Shown: positions 1 through 9,041, numbered from the stretch's first letter. The stretch is 64,000 nucleotides of DNA from Pseudomonas viridiflava (GCF_900590755.1 NZ_UUOC01000052.1:496001-560000); one strand, 5' to 3'. The notes: a model not told the origin generated them from the letters alone. Translations and numbers: made by a program.

Positions 1-128
1 CGAGGGGAGTCAGAGCAGTCACACGGTGTCTCGTTGATTGAATCAGTGGGGGAGCATAACCTCTGCGCCCTCTATTCGAGCAATAAGCCCGGTACGAATT
101 CCGTGTCGGCGTCTGTTATTCTCGCGCC

Positions 129-641
129 ATGAAAAATCAACTTCCCCTCAGCCTGATTGCCGCCCTTGGTGAAAACCGAGTGATTGGCGTCGACAATTCC
201 ATGCCCTGGCATTTGCCGGGGGACTTCAAATATTTCAAGGCCACGACCCTTGGCAAGCCGATCATCATGGGTCGCAAGACCTGGGATTCTCTGGGGCGGC
301 CGCTGCCGGGTCGGCTGAATCTGGTGGTGACCCGCCAGGCAGATCTGCAACTGGACGGTGCCGAAGTCTTCACTTCGCTGGAATCCGCCGTGGTTCGCGC
401 TGAAGAATGGGCGCGTGAGCAGGGCGTTTCCGAGGTGATGCTGATTGGTGGCGCGCAGTTGTATGCCCAAGGCTTGGCACAGGCTGATCGTTTGTACCTG
501 ACGCGAGTTGCATTGAGCCCGGAGGGTGATGCCTGGTTTCCGGAGTTTGATCAGGCCGAGTGGGCGATGGTGTCCGAGGTGGTAAACCCTGCGGTGGATG
601 ATAAGCCTGCGTACAGTTTTGAGGTTTGGGAGCGCAGGTAG
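129..641 (+). CDS. folA: Dihydrofolate reductase
   Basis: This cytoplasmic enzyme reduces dihydrofolate to tetrahydrofolate with NADPH and feeds thymidylate, purine and methionine synthesis. The 170-residue product has the usual single-domain length. The N-terminus shows the DHFR signature: the LIAALGENRVIGVDN strand, then MPWHLPGDFKYFK, where the Trp and the acidic residue of the substrate site lie. MGRKTWDSLGRPLPGR follows as the cofactor loop, and IGGAQLYAQGL as the later glycine-rich motif. The ATG at 129 is the only sensible start because it places the conserved strand about ten residues in. A REPIN follows directly after the stop. Identification is secure. Confidence 0.97.
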   Translation: MKNQLPLSLIAALGENRVIGVDNSMPWHLPGDFKYFKATTLGKPIIMGRKTWDSLGRPLPGRLNLVVTRQADLQLDGAEVFTSLESAVVRAEEWAREQGVSEVMLIGGAQLYAQGLAQADRLYLTRVALSPEGDAWFPEFDQAEWAMVSEVVNPAVDDKPAYSFEVWERR

Positions 642-647
642 AACCCT

Positions 648-718
648 GTAGGAGCTGCCGAAGGCTGCGAATCGGTTTTTCTGATACACCGCTTTCGCAG
701 CCTTCGGCAGCTCCTACA
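648..718. repeat. REPIN, family A, copy 1
   Basis: Two inverted copies of the element GTAGGAGCTGCCGAAGGCTG face each other around a short variable spacer, so the locus can fold into a long hairpin. It lies between folA and the next gene. The same family recurs at about 5.9, 10.0, 13.4, 20.9, 31.4, 34.8, 57.8 and 60.9 kb. Confidence 0.93.
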
Positions 719-866
719 AAAAATGTCATGAAAGTGTCGCAATCGGCGATCCCTGTCGCGAATCGTTCCCGACATGACGGCATCTGGACGAATGCAGTCG
801 CAGACATCGCCAATCAGTCACAGCAATTTGTTACGGTCGGACCTCTTATTTTCGGAGGGACACCCT

Positions 867-1925
867 ATGAAGTTCGCGTCGGGATTGCTTGCCGCTGCAC
901 TCTGCCTTGGTCTGGCCGGTCAGGCTAATGCGGCCACTGAGCTGAAACACTGGCCTGAGCCTGCCGCCAAGGCGCTTGACGCCATGATTGCCGCCAATGC
1001 CAACAAGGGCAATTACGCGGTGTTCGACATGGACAACACCAGCTATCGCTTCGACCTTGAAGAGTCGCTGCTGCCGTACATGGAAAACAAAGGCCTGATC
1101 ACTCGCGAAAAGCTCGACCCCTCGCTGAAGCTCATGCCGTTCAAAGACACGGCCGAGCACAAGGAAAGCCTGTTCAGTTACTACTACCGCCTTTGCGAAG
1201 TCGACGACATGGTCTGCTACCCGTGGGTGGCGCAGGTGTTCTCCGGGTTTACCCTCAAGGAACTCAAAGGCTATGTCGATGAGCTGATGACGTCCGGCAA
1301 GCCGGTTCCTGCGACTTATTTCGATGGCGATGTGGTCAAGAAGCTCGATGTCGAACCGCCACGAATCTTCACCGGCCAGAAAGAGCTGTTCAACAAGCTC
1401 ATGGAAAACGGCATTGAGGTCTACGTCATGACCGCCGCTTCCGAAGAGCTGGTGCGCATGGTCGCGGCGGATCCGAAGTATGGCTACAACGTCAAACCGC
1501 AAAACGTCATTGGCGTAACGATGCTGCTCAAGGATCAGAAAACCGGCGAGCTGACCACGGCGCGTAAGCAGATCACCGCTGGCAAATATGACGAGAAGGC
1601 CAACCTCGGCCTGGAGCTGACGCCTTACCTGTGGACACCGGCCACCTGGATGGCAGGCAAGCAGGCGGCGATCCTGACTTATATCGATCAATGGAAAAAA
1701 CCGGTCCTGGTGGCAGGCGATACACCCACCAGCGACGGTTACATGCTGTTCCACGGCGTGGACGTCAGCAAAGGCGGCGTGCATCTGTGGATCAACCGCA
1801 AAGACAAATACATGACCCAGCTGAACGGCATGATGAAAAGCAACGCCGAAGCCCAGGCCAAAGAAGGTTTGCCAGTGACAGCGGACAAGAACTGGGTGAT
1901 CGTCAAGCCGGATGATATCCAGTAG
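867..1925 (+). CDS. pchP: Secreted HAD phosphatase, phosphorylcholine phosphatase-like
   Basis: A 352-residue exported HAD-superfamily phosphatase. The first 22 or so residues are a Sec signal peptide ending ANAA. HAD motif I is DMDNT at residues 54–58, motif II lies in MTAASEEL, and the acidic motif is GDTPTSDGYM near the C-terminus. This set (DMDNT, TAA/SAA, GDTPxSD) and the length fit the periplasmic phosphorylcholine phosphatase PchP of P. aeruginosa, which releases phosphate from choline phosphate. That link is from family knowledge, and the substrate is inferred. The ATG at 867 follows a GGAGGG ribosome site at good spacing; a longer reading from 774 would bury the signal peptide. It stands alone between two REPINs. 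Confidence 0.85.
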   Translation: MKFASGLLAAALCLGLAGQANAATELKHWPEPAAKALDAMIAANANKGNYAVFDMDNTSYRFDLEESLLPYMENKGLITREKLDPSLKLMPFKDTAEHKESLFSYYYRLCEVDDMVCYPWVAQVFSGFTLKELKGYVDELMTSGKPVPATYFDGDVVKKLDVEPPRIFTGQKELFNKLMENGIEVYVMTAASEELVRMVAADPKYGYNVKPQNVIGVTMLLKDQKTGELTTARKQITAGKYDEKANLGLELTPYLWTPATWMAGKQAAILTYIDQWKKPVLVAGDTPTSDGYMLFHGVDVSKGGVHLWINRKDKYMTQLNGMMKSNAEAQAKEGLPVTADKNWVIVKPDDIQ

Positions 1926-1953
1926 GAACTACTTCCAGGTTTTACGCTGGATC

Positions 1954-2042
1954 TGTGGGAGCGAGGCTTGCCCGCGATAAGGCTGGACGCGATGTGCCTG
2001 ATACCTGCGGCGTCCTTATCGCGGGCAAGCCTCGCTCCCACA
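1954..2042. repeat. REPIN, family C, copy 1
   Basis: Inverted pair of the element GTGGGAGCGAGGCTTGCCCG, followed by CGATAAGG, around a spacer of about 30 bases. It lies between the phosphatase gene and the ilvD terminator. Related copies are at 25.5 kb and, with a changed core, at 39.5 kb. Confidence 0.92.
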
Positions 2043-2070
2043 GGTTTTGCATTGATCCTGGCAGCCCAAC

Positions 2071-2100
2071 AAAAAACCCGGCATCGCTGCCGGGTTTTTT
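2071..2100. terminator. Bidirectional terminator between the phosphatase gene and ilvD
   Basis: The stem AACCCGGCA/TGCCGGGTT is flanked by an A-run on one side and a T-run on the other. It can therefore end transcripts from both convergent genes. It sits 17 bases beyond the ilvD stop. Confidence 0.88.
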
Positions 2101-2116
2101 GTGCTCGCTGAAAAGC

Positions 2117-3964
2117 TTAAGGCACCAGCTTGTCCAGCAACGCCTTGTCGCGCACGGCGCCTTTGTCGGCGCTGGTTGCCAGCAGGGCGTAGGCTTTCAG
2201 GGCGGTGGTCACTTTACGTGGACGAGATTCCACCGGCTTCCAGCCTTTCTTGTCCTGTTCGGCACGGCGCTCGGCCATTTCCGCGTCGTCGATCATCAGA
2301 TTGATCGAGCGATTCGGGATGTCGATCAGCACTTTGTCGCCATCGCGCACCAGACCAATCGCGCCGCCAGCAGCAGCTTCCGGGGAAGCGTGGCCGATAG
2401 ACAGACCCGAAGTACCGCCCGAGAAGCGGCCGTCAGTCAGCAGGGCGCAGTCTTTGCCCAGGCCTTTGGATTTCAGATACGAAGTCGGGTAGAGCATTTC
2501 CTGCATGCCCGGGCCGCCTTTCGGGCCTTCGTAGCGGATGATCACAATGTCGCCGGCTTTGACTTCGTCAGCGAGGATGCCGCGTACAGCGCTGTCCTGG
2601 CTTTCGAAGATCTTTGCGTTGCCTTCGAACACGTGGATCGACTCATCGACGCCTGCGGTTTTCACCACGCAGCCATCCAGCGCGATGTTGCCGTACAGCA
2701 CGGCGAGGCCGCCTTGTTGCGAGTAGGCGTGTTCGACACTGCGGATGCAGCCGTTCTCGCGATCGTCATCCAGGCTTTCCCAGCGGGTCGACTGGCTGAA
2801 CGCCGTCTGGGTCGGGATGCCAGCGGGGCCTGCCTTGAAGAACGTATGCACGGCTTCGTCGTCAGTCTGGGTGATGTCCCATTTGGCGATGCCTTCAGCC
2901 ATGGTTGCGCTGTGTACAGTCGGCAGATCGGTGTGCAGCAGGCCGCCGCGCGCCAGTTCGCCGAGGATGCTGAAGATCCCGCCCGCACGGTGTACGTCTT
3001 CCATGTGGTACTTCTGGATGTTCGGCGCGACTTTGCACAGCTGTGGCACTTCGCGGGACAGACGGTCGATGTCGCGCAGGTCGAAATCGATTTCAGCTTC
3101 TTGAGCCGCTGCCAGCAAGTGCAGGATGGTGTTGGTCGAGCCGCCCATCGCGATGTCCAGCGTCATGGCGTTTTCGAAGGCCTTGAAGTTGGCAATGTTG
3201 CGCGGCAGCACGGCATCGTTGTTTTCGATGTAGTACTGGCGGCACAGATCGACGATGGTGCGGCCAGCCTGCAGGAACAGTTGCTCGCGGTCGCTGTGAG
3301 TGGCCAGTGCCGAACCGTTGCCCGGCAATGCCAGGCCCAGCGCTTCGGTAAGGCAGTTCATCGAGTTGGCGGTGAACATGCCGGAGCACGAACCGCAGGT
3401 CGGGCAAGCGCTGCGCTCGTACTCGGCGACTTTCTCGTCGCTGGCCGTATCGTCAGCGGCGATCACCATGGCGTCCACCAGGTCCAGGCCGTGGGCAGCC
3501 AGTTTGGTCTTGCCGGCTTCCATCGGGCCGCCGGAAACGAAGATCACCGGGATGTTCAGGCGCAGTGCGGCCATCAGCATGCCAGGGGTGATCTTGTCGC
3601 AGTTGGAGATGCAGACAATGGCGTCGGCGCAGTGGGCGTTGACCATGTATTCCACGGAGTCGGCGATGATCTCGCGGCTCGGCAGGGAATACAGCATGCC
3701 GTCGTGACCCATGGCGATGCCGTCATCCACAGCGATGGTGTTGAATTCTTTCGCGACGCCACCGGCACGCTCGATTTCACGGGCAACCAGTTGGCCCATG
3801 TCTTTAAGGTGCACGTGGCCCGGTACGAACTGAGTGAACGAGTTGGCAACGGCAATGATCGGCTTCTTGAAATCAGCGTCCTTCATCCCGGTTGCGCGCC
3901 ACAAGGCACGTGCGCCGGCCATGTTGCGACCGTGGGTGGACGTTTTCGAGCGGTAATCAGGCAT
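2117..3964 (-). CDS. ilvD: Dihydroxy-acid dehydratase
   Basis: IlvD dehydrates 2,3-dihydroxy-isovalerate and dihydroxy-methylvalerate to the keto acids that precede valine, leucine and isoleucine. It is a cytoplasmic Fe–S enzyme. The 615-residue reading begins MPDYRSKTSTHGRNMAGARA, the conserved IlvD N-terminus. Cluster cysteines are visible in CISNCDKITPGML and CPTCGSCSGMFTANSMNC. The C-terminal TDGRFSGGTSGLSIGH signature is present. A start at 4066 is possible but adds 34 unrelated residues; the ATG at 3964 follows AGGAG at normal spacing. The gene stands alone and ends in a strong terminator. Identification is certain. Confidence 0.98.
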   Translation of the reverse strand: MPDYRSKTSTHGRNMAGARALWRATGMKDADFKKPIIAVANSFTQFVPGHVHLKDMGQLVAREIERAGGVAKEFNTIAVDDGIAMGHDGMLYSLPSREIIADSVEYMVNAHCADAIVCISNCDKITPGMLMAALRLNIPVIFVSGGPMEAGKTKLAAHGLDLVDAMVIAADDTASDEKVAEYERSACPTCGSCSGMFTANSMNCLTEALGLALPGNGSALATHSDREQLFLQAGRTIVDLCRQYYIENNDAVLPRNIANFKAFENAMTLDIAMGGSTNTILHLLAAAQEAEIDFDLRDIDRLSREVPQLCKVAPNIQKYHMEDVHRAGGIFSILGELARGGLLHTDLPTVHSATMAEGIAKWDITQTDDEAVHTFFKAGPAGIPTQTAFSQSTRWESLDDDRENGCIRSVEHAYSQQGGLAVLYGNIALDGCVVKTAGVDESIHVFEGNAKIFESQDSAVRGILADEVKAGDIVIIRYEGPKGGPGMQEMLYPTSYLKSKGLGKDCALLTDGRFSGGTSGLSIGHASPEAAAGGAIGLVRDGDKVLIDIPNRSINLMIDDAEMAERRAEQDKKGWKPVESRPRKVTTALKAYALLATSADKGAVRDKALLDKLVP

Positions 3965-4244
3965 GGAGCACTCCTGGCGGCTAATCAGGTAAATAGAGAG
4001 GGAGTGAGCTTCTAGTGTCTTCACCCACAAACGGCAGTGACCGAATGCGGCGAGGGAAACCGACACGCCACGGGATCACCGTGCGCTCGGCCTGAGCTCA
4101 TAAACCCGCCGGGGATGACTGGCGATGAATAGCGTCGATTCTACACCTGTAAAGGGGAGAAGGAATGTGGAGGGGGGGATTTATGGATGAATGCCTGACC
4201 CGATATATCCGGCAGCACTTGAACTGCTGCGCTATCGAGGCTGA

Positions 4245-4742
4245 ATGACTAACGTTTTAACGGTCAAAACAGAGGGCAATGGATTGCCAGATTTGCATCG
4301 CAGTGAGCAAGCGCGGGCTGGACGATTTTCCGAAACTGGCCGCATCTATCTACTTACCTCGGTAACTCAGGATCGCCAGCCTGTTTTTGCGGACTGGAGG
4401 TTGGGCCGATTGGTAGTCAAAGAATTCCGATGGGCGCAGGAGCAGGGCCTTGTCAGATCGTTGGCTTGGGTCATCATGCCAGACCACTTTCACTGGTTGA
4501 TCGAGCTTCAGACGGGAACATTGCAGGGGCTGATGCAGGGTACAAAATCCCGGAGTGCTATTGCGGTGAATCGTGCGAGGGGATGTAGCGAACAGCTTTG
4601 GCAAAGAGGGTTTCACGACCGAGCACTGCGTTATGACGAGGATCTGCTGAAGGCTGCTCGCTATATCATCGCAAACCCTTTGAGGGCGGGGTTGGTAAGG
4701 CGAATTGGGGACTATCCACTTTGGGATGCTGTCTGGCTTTGA
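4245..4742 (+). CDS. REP-associated tyrosine transposase (RAYT)
   Basis: A 165-residue Y1-type HUH transposase of the TnpA-REP class, which is thought to spread REP/REPIN elements as single-stranded DNA. Evidence includes MPDHFHWLI (residues 78–86), whose HFH is the metal-binding histidine pair. The second signature is ARYIIANPLRAGLV, with Tyr140 as the likely catalytic tyrosine. The length matches single-domain RAYTs, and no frameshift is visible. Two REP copies in opposite orientation begin eight bases after the stop and a third lies 125 bases on, as expected for a RAYT and its own REPs. Unlike insertion sequences, RAYTs are usually single-copy and vertically inherited. No REP is obvious upstream. 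Confidence 0.92.
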   Translation: MTNVLTVKTEGNGLPDLHRSEQARAGRFSETGRIYLLTSVTQDRQPVFADWRLGRLVVKEFRWAQEQGLVRSLAWVIMPDHFHWLIELQTGTLQGLMQGTKSRSAIAVNRARGCSEQLWQRGFHDRALRYDEDLLKAARYIIANPLRAGLVRRIGDYPLWDAVWL

Positions 4743-4749
4743 GACCGCT

Positions 4750-4889
4750 ATCGCGAGCAAGCTCACTCCTACAGTTGAAATGCATTCCCCTGTAGGAGTG
4801 AGCTTGCTCGCGATGACTTCCTGCGTTTCAACGCAAAATCATATTTGATAATGCGGTCTCATCCCGTAGGAGCGCGCTTGCCCGCGATG
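4750..4889. repeat. REP cluster next to the RAYT gene
   Basis: At 4750–4772 there is a family-B REP (core GAGTGAGCTTGCTCGCGAT) read on the minus strand. At 4792–4814 the same element reads on the plus strand, so the pair is back to back, the reverse of the usual REPIN arrangement in this window. At 4866–4889 a single REP with the core GGAGCGCGCTTGCCCGCGAT resembles family C. Closeness to the transposase suggests family B is its substrate. Confidence 0.85.
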
Positions 4890-4929
4890 GCGTCATGTGT
4901 GGCAACGCAAAATCAGGAATTACGCCAGA

Positions 4930-5592
4930 TCAAACCCACCCATCATTTTTCTTACGCCCACGGGTCAGGGCCGGGATGATGAGGCCTACCAGCAGGCCTG
5001 CACCGGCGATGCTGCCGCCATAGACCATGTAACGCATCAACACGAGGTTGTTCTCGTCGCCGAGCTTGGCCTGGGTGGTGCGCAGTTCGGATTGGGAGTC
5101 GGTGAGTTGGGCGTTGAGGTCTTTGCTGCGGGCTTCGAGTTCGTCGATCAGCTTTTTGCGGGTATCCAGGGTTTCCTGCATGCCTTGCACGCGGGTTTTC
5201 CAGCTGTCGTCGATGGTTTTCAACTGGCCGCTGAGATCGGCCACTTGCTGGGTCAGTTCCGGAAGACGTTGGGCCTGGCCGGGTTCGCTCTGCAGGTCGC
5301 TGGAGGGGATCCACACCGAGCTGCCGCCTTCGCCGCGCACTTGGCTGTAATCACCCTGAGCGCTGATCAATTCGACCTTCTGCCCGGATTTCAGCGTACC
5401 CACGATGCGATAGCCATCTGTCGGTCCGCTACGTACAAAAGTGTTGAGGCTGTCACTGACCCAGCGGTCATTTGCTTTGGGTTCAGCGGCCTGCGCGGTG
5501 CTGCACAGGGCTATCAGAAAGGCGGCACCCAGGGTGCGGCGGTTTAGCAGGCGATGAGAAATGAAGGCTGAAAGATGACGAGACATAGACAT
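4930..5592 (-). CDS. SH3-domain membrane-anchored protein (TIGR04211/YgiM-like)
   Basis: A 220-residue envelope protein of unknown detailed role. From the start MSMSRHL it has a signal peptide ending STAQAAE. A bacterial SH3 domain follows (RWVSDSLNTFVRSGPTDGYRIVG to WIPSSDL), then a predicted coiled coil of about 80 residues (QQVADLSGQL to AKLGDENN). A single membrane helix comes next (YGGSIAGAGLLVGLIIPAL), followed by a basic tail RGRKKNDGWV. This matches the YgiM/TIGR04211 architecture. An ATG six bases further in (5586) is equally possible; a start at 5667 would place extra residues before the signal peptide. It appears to be a single-gene unit. Confidence 0.85.
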   Translation of the reverse strand: MSMSRHLSAFISHRLLNRRTLGAAFLIALCSTAQAAEPKANDRWVSDSLNTFVRSGPTDGYRIVGTLKSGQKVELISAQGDYSQVRGEGGSSVWIPSSDLQSEPGQAQRLPELTQQVADLSGQLKTIDDSWKTRVQGMQETLDTRKKLIDELEARSKDLNAQLTDSQSELRTTQAKLGDENNLVLMRYMVYGGSIAGAGLLVGLIIPALTRGRKKNDGWV

Positions 5593-5867
5593 GGTTATCT
5601 TCGATAAAAGGAAAGATAAAGGCGCCGATGGTCGGGCCGGTAAAGATGGTGCAGTGACATGCAGCACAAGCGCTGCAACGGCTGCGAAAAAAGCGGCAAT
5701 GGGCGGGGGGAACTGCTTGTTGAGCCCTTTTCAGGGTCGACGCCTGATACGCCATCCGTTTTAATCCCAACTCACAGACCGTAGGAATCGTTTCAGGTTC
5801 ATTACCGGGCGGTACGGGGGCGGGAATTCTGACTTGCGGTAGGAAGGGGCGGCGCCGAGTTTGAAAT

Positions 5868-5939
5868 GTAGGAGCTGCCGCAGGCTGCGAATCGATTTAT
5901 CAGACAAATCGCTTTCGCAGCCTGCGGCAGCTCCTACAG
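5868..5939. repeat. REPIN, family A variant, copy 2
   Basis: Same layout as the other family-A REPINs, but both arms read GCCGCAGGC instead of GCCGAAGGC. The matching substitution on both sides keeps the hairpin paired, a compensatory change. It lies between the SH3-domain gene and rlmI. Confidence 0.9.
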
Positions 5940-5988
5940 GAATAAGCGATTGCCGCCGTCGCAGCAGGCAATCGTCAGGCGCGTGCTT

Positions 5989-7185
5989 TTAGCTATTGGG
6001 CAACAACCGGCACGTGATGCTCTTGATGTAGCGGGTTTCAGCAATGGCGGGGTGTACCGGGTGGTCCGGGCCCTGGCCGCCGCGTTCGAGCAGCTGGATG
6101 TTACGGTCCAGGTGGCGGGCGCTGGTCAGCAGGATGTTTTGCAGGTCATCTTCCGGCAAGTGCATGGAGCACGAAGCGCTGACCAGAATGCCGTCCTTGC
6201 TGAGCAGGCGCATGGCTTGCTCGTTCAGGCGACGGTAGCCGGCTTCGCCATTCTTCATGTCTTTCTTGCGCTTGATGAAGGCCGGAGGATCGGCAACGAT
6301 CACGTCAAACCGCTCTTCGCCCGCTTTCAGTTCTTTGAGGGCGGCAAACACGTCGCCTTCGATGCAGGTGAGCTTTTCTGCGAAGCCGTTCAGCGCCGCG
6401 TTGCGTTCAACACCGTCCAGTGCGAACGAGGACGCATCGATGCAGGTCACTTCACTGGCACCAAATGCCGCCGCCTGAATGCCCCAGCCGCCGATGTAGC
6501 TGTACAGATCCAGAACGCGTTTGCCTTTGACGTATGGCGCCAGACGCGCGCGGTTCATGCGGTGGTCGTAGAACCAGCCGGTTTTCTGGCCTTCCATTAC
6601 CGGGGCTTCGAATTTCACGCCGTTCTCTTCCAGGGCAACCCACTCAGGGACCAGGCCGAAGACCGTCTCGACATAGCGATTCAGGCCTTCCGCATCGCGG
6701 GCAGCGGAGTCGTTTTTGAACAGAATGCCCGTTGGCTTGAGGACCTGAACCAGTGCAGCGATGACGTCTTCTTTGTGAGCTTCCATGGTGGCCGAGGCCA
6801 GCTGGACCACCAGAATGTCGCCGAAACGATCAACGACCAGACCCGGCAGCAAGTCCGAATCACCGTAGACCAGCCGATAGAACGGCTTGTCGAACAGGCG
6901 ATCGCGCAAAGACAGCGCCACGTTGATGCGATGCACCAGCAGCGATTTGTCCAGCGGCAACTTGATGTCGCGGGAAACAAGGCGGGCGCAGATCAGGTTA
7001 TTAGGGCTCATGGCGACGATGCCCAGCGGCTTGCCGCCAGCCGCTTCCAGAACGGCCTGATCACCTGCAGCAAAGCCGTGCAGCGGGGTAGCGGCTACGT
7101 CGATTTCGTTGCTGTAGACCCACAGGTGGCCGGCGCGCAGGCGACGGTCGGCGTTGGCTTTGAGGCGCAAGCTAGGCAGGGACAT
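5989..7185 (-). CDS. rlmI: 23S rRNA (cytosine1962-C5)-methyltransferase RlmI
   Basis: A 398-residue SAM-dependent RNA methyltransferase of the RlmI/YccW family, which methylates C1962 of 23S rRNA. Residues 1–70 form the PUA RNA-binding domain, beginning MSLPSLRLKANADRRL. The Rossmann domain shows VLDLYSYIGGWGIQAA for SAM binding and DVIVADPPAFIKRKKDM for the catalytic DPPAF motif. SASCSMHL near the C-terminus holds the catalytic cysteine expected for m5C enzymes. Length is typical. The gene stands alone, between a REPIN and a promoter region with a second REPIN. Confidence 0.95.
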   Translation of the reverse strand: MSLPSLRLKANADRRLRAGHLWVYSNEIDVAATPLHGFAAGDQAVLEAAGGKPLGIVAMSPNNLICARLVSRDIKLPLDKSLLVHRINVALSLRDRLFDKPFYRLVYGDSDLLPGLVVDRFGDILVVQLASATMEAHKEDVIAALVQVLKPTGILFKNDSAARDAEGLNRYVETVFGLVPEWVALEENGVKFEAPVMEGQKTGWFYDHRMNRARLAPYVKGKRVLDLYSYIGGWGIQAAAFGASEVTCIDASSFALDGVERNAALNGFAEKLTCIEGDVFAALKELKAGEERFDVIVADPPAFIKRKKDMKNGEAGYRRLNEQAMRLLSKDGILVSASCSMHLPEDDLQNILLTSARHLDRNIQLLERGGQGPDHPVHPAIAETRYIKSITCRLLPNS

Positions 7186-7303
7186 GACGTCGCTCCTGAA
7201 AAAAGAGCGGGATTATAGCGGGAATCGGACAGTGGACGGCGGATTTATGGGGGAGCGCGAATGGTGTTCCGGGTTGGTGCGACTAATGGTAGGGCCAGGT
7301 CCC

Positions 7304-7393
7304 TGTAGGAGCCAACTTGTTGGCGAGGCGGTTTTGTGGGCAACGTTTATCGATTGCCTGTACCGACGCTTCGCGAACAAGTTCGCTCCTACA
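7304..7393. repeat. REPIN, family D, copy 1
   Basis: An arm with the core GTAGGAGCCAACTTGTTGGC and GAGGCGG faces a second arm ending CGAACAAGTTCGCTCCTAC. The arms differ in the core (CAACTTGTTG against GAACAAGTTC), so the two REPs are related but not identical. A second copy is at 41.9 kb. Confidence 0.87.
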
Positions 7394-7405
7394 TATCCGG
7401 GGCTA

Positions 7406-7945
7406 TCAGGCTGAAAGCGCCTGAATCAATTCACGATTGAACGCCGGAATATCGTCCGGCTGGCGGCTGCTGATCAGTTGCCCGTCTTTGACCACTTCCT
7501 TGTCGACCCAGTGGGCACCGGCATTGCTCAGATCGTCCTTGAGGGTTTTGAAGCTGGTCATGGTTTTGCCTTCGACCAGTCCGGCGGAGACCAGCAACCA
7601 GCCACCATGACAGATGACGGCCAACGGCTTGCCAGCGGCATCAATAGCTTTGACCAGTTTTTGCGCATCGGCGTCGATACGAATGGTGTCCGAGTTCTGC
7701 ACGCCGCCGGGCAGAACCATGGCGTCATACTGATCGATATTGGCAGCCTTGAAGGTCAGGTCAACCTTGAAGTCGTCGGCGGGTTCGTCGTGATTCCAGC
7801 CTTTTACCTTGCCTTCTTTGGTCGAGAGAATTTCGACTTTGGCACCTGCGTCTTCCAGCGCTTGTTTCGGGCCTGTCAATTCGACCTGTTCAAATCCGTC
7901 AGTGACCAGAATTGCGACGCGCTTGCCGTTCAAAGATTTAGACAT
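7406..7945 (-). CDS. DJ-1/PfpI family protein
   Basis: A 179-residue member of the PfpI/YhbO branch of the DJ-1 superfamily. These proteins are described as glyoxalases, deglycases or stress proteases, and the true activity here cannot be told from sequence. Visible features are RVAILVTDGFEQVEL at the N-terminus, the mid-strand DAMVLPGGVQN, and the nucleophile elbow AVICHGGWLLVSAGL with the conserved Cys–His pair. The length is usual for the family. It is cytoplasmic, with no signal sequence. An rlmI-type neighbour and a REPIN flank it, and no operon partner is visible. Confidence 0.92.
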   Translation of the reverse strand: MSKSLNGKRVAILVTDGFEQVELTGPKQALEDAGAKVEILSTKEGKVKGWNHDEPADDFKVDLTFKAANIDQYDAMVLPGGVQNSDTIRIDADAQKLVKAIDAAGKPLAVICHGGWLLVSAGLVEGKTMTSFKTLKDDLSNAGAHWVDKEVVKDGQLISSRQPDDIPAFNRELIQALSA

Positions 7946-8131
7946 GAATTTTCTCCAGTTTCATAAACGAGGCAGATCAGGCGCATATCCATTCTTTTGA
8001 ATGGGTTGCGAAGCCTGGGCTTACTGTTTCCGAATAGTTGACGCCAACAAAGTTCCAGGGATTTGCCCCGGTGGCTGTAAAGCCAAGGGCAGGTAGGGGT
8101 AGAATCCAAGCCAGTCCTGGAGTTGTCCTAT

Positions 8132-8998
8132 ATGTCCCAAGAGCTAACGGCCGAGCAGATCCAGCAAGTCCTGCAAGGCATCAGCGTGCCTCCGCAGCCG
8201 CAAATCATGGTGGATTTGCAGATGGAGCAGTACATGCCGGATCCGGATCTGGGTGTCATTGCCAAGCTGATTGCTCAGGATCCCGGCTTGTCCGGTGCGC
8301 TGTTGAAAATAGTCAATTCGGCCCATTACGGTTTGGCCAACAAGATTGCTTCGATTCAGAAAGCGGTAAATCTGCTGGGCATTCGATCAGTCGTGAATCT
8401 GATTAATGCGCAATCGATCAAGGGCGAGATGAGCGATGAAACCATCGTCACCCTGAACCGTTTCTGGGATTCGACCCAGGACGTCGCGATGACCAGCCTT
8501 ACGCTGGCCAAGCGCATCGGCTCGCAAACGGTGGATGAGTCCTACGCGCTGGGCTTGTTTCACGATTGCGGCATCCCGCTGATGCTCAAGCGCTTCCCTG
8601 ATTACATGCAGGTGCTGGAGCAGGCTTACAGCAATGCCGGCCCCGACCATCGCGTGGTGGACACCGAAAACGATGCGTTTAACACTAACCACGCAGTAGT
8701 CGGCTATTTCACTGCAAAGTCTTGGCGTTTGCCCGAACATGTCACCAACGCCATTGCCAATCACCACAATGCGCTGGCGATTTTTCAGGACGATTCCAAC
8801 AGCAACGCGCCTCTGAAAAACCTGCTGGCGGTGTTGAAGATGGCCGAGCATATCTGCGCGTCGCATCGGGTGTTGGGCAACGAAGACGAAGACCACGAAT
8901 GGAACACCATCGGGCATCTGGTTCTGGATTACGTTGGCTTGTCCGACTACGACTTCGAAAACCTCAAGGAAAGCATTCGCGAGTTGGCTGCGCGCTGA
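8132..8998 (+). CDS. HDOD domain protein
   Basis: A 288-residue cytoplasmic protein made of one HDOD domain (residues about 15–215) and a short helical tail. HDOD domains are HD-related signalling modules that usually lack full metal-dependent phosphohydrolase residues. Recognisable parts are VVDLQMEQ-like start residues near 30, LLKIVNSAHYGLANKI, KAVNLLGIRSVVNLI, the central LGLFHDCGIPLML and IANHHNALAIF. There is no EAL, GGDEF or kinase domain. The ATG at 8132 is preferred over a TTG nine bases upstream because it has GGAG at suitable distance. The role is unknown; in other Pseudomonas, HDOD proteins affect motility and stress signalling. Confidence 0.87.
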   Translation: MSQELTAEQIQQVLQGISVPPQPQIMVDLQMEQYMPDPDLGVIAKLIAQDPGLSGALLKIVNSAHYGLANKIASIQKAVNLLGIRSVVNLINAQSIKGEMSDETIVTLNRFWDSTQDVAMTSLTLAKRIGSQTVDESYALGLFHDCGIPLMLKRFPDYMQVLEQAYSNAGPDHRVVDTENDAFNTNHAVVGYFTAKSWRLPEHVTNAIANHHNALAIFQDDSNSNAPLKNLLAVLKMAEHICASHRVLGNEDEDHEWNTIGHLVLDYVGLSDYDFENLKESIRELAAR

Positions 8999-9041
8999 TT
9001 TTGCGTGCGGGCTGTCGCGATGCTTGAACTCACCAATTTGC

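Noticed and set aside
1..128. Partial gene before folA
   Set aside because: No frame with convincing coding features leads into the window. It probably holds the folA promoter only.
1955..4015. Long open frame of 686 codons antisense to ilvD
   Set aside because: It is a shadow of ilvD caused by its GC-rich third positions. No ribosome site or family match is visible, and it begins inside a REPIN.
4245..4742. Reading the RAYT as an ordinary insertion sequence
   Set aside because: No terminal inverted repeats or target duplication, and the HFH/Tyr layout is that of single-copy RAYTs.
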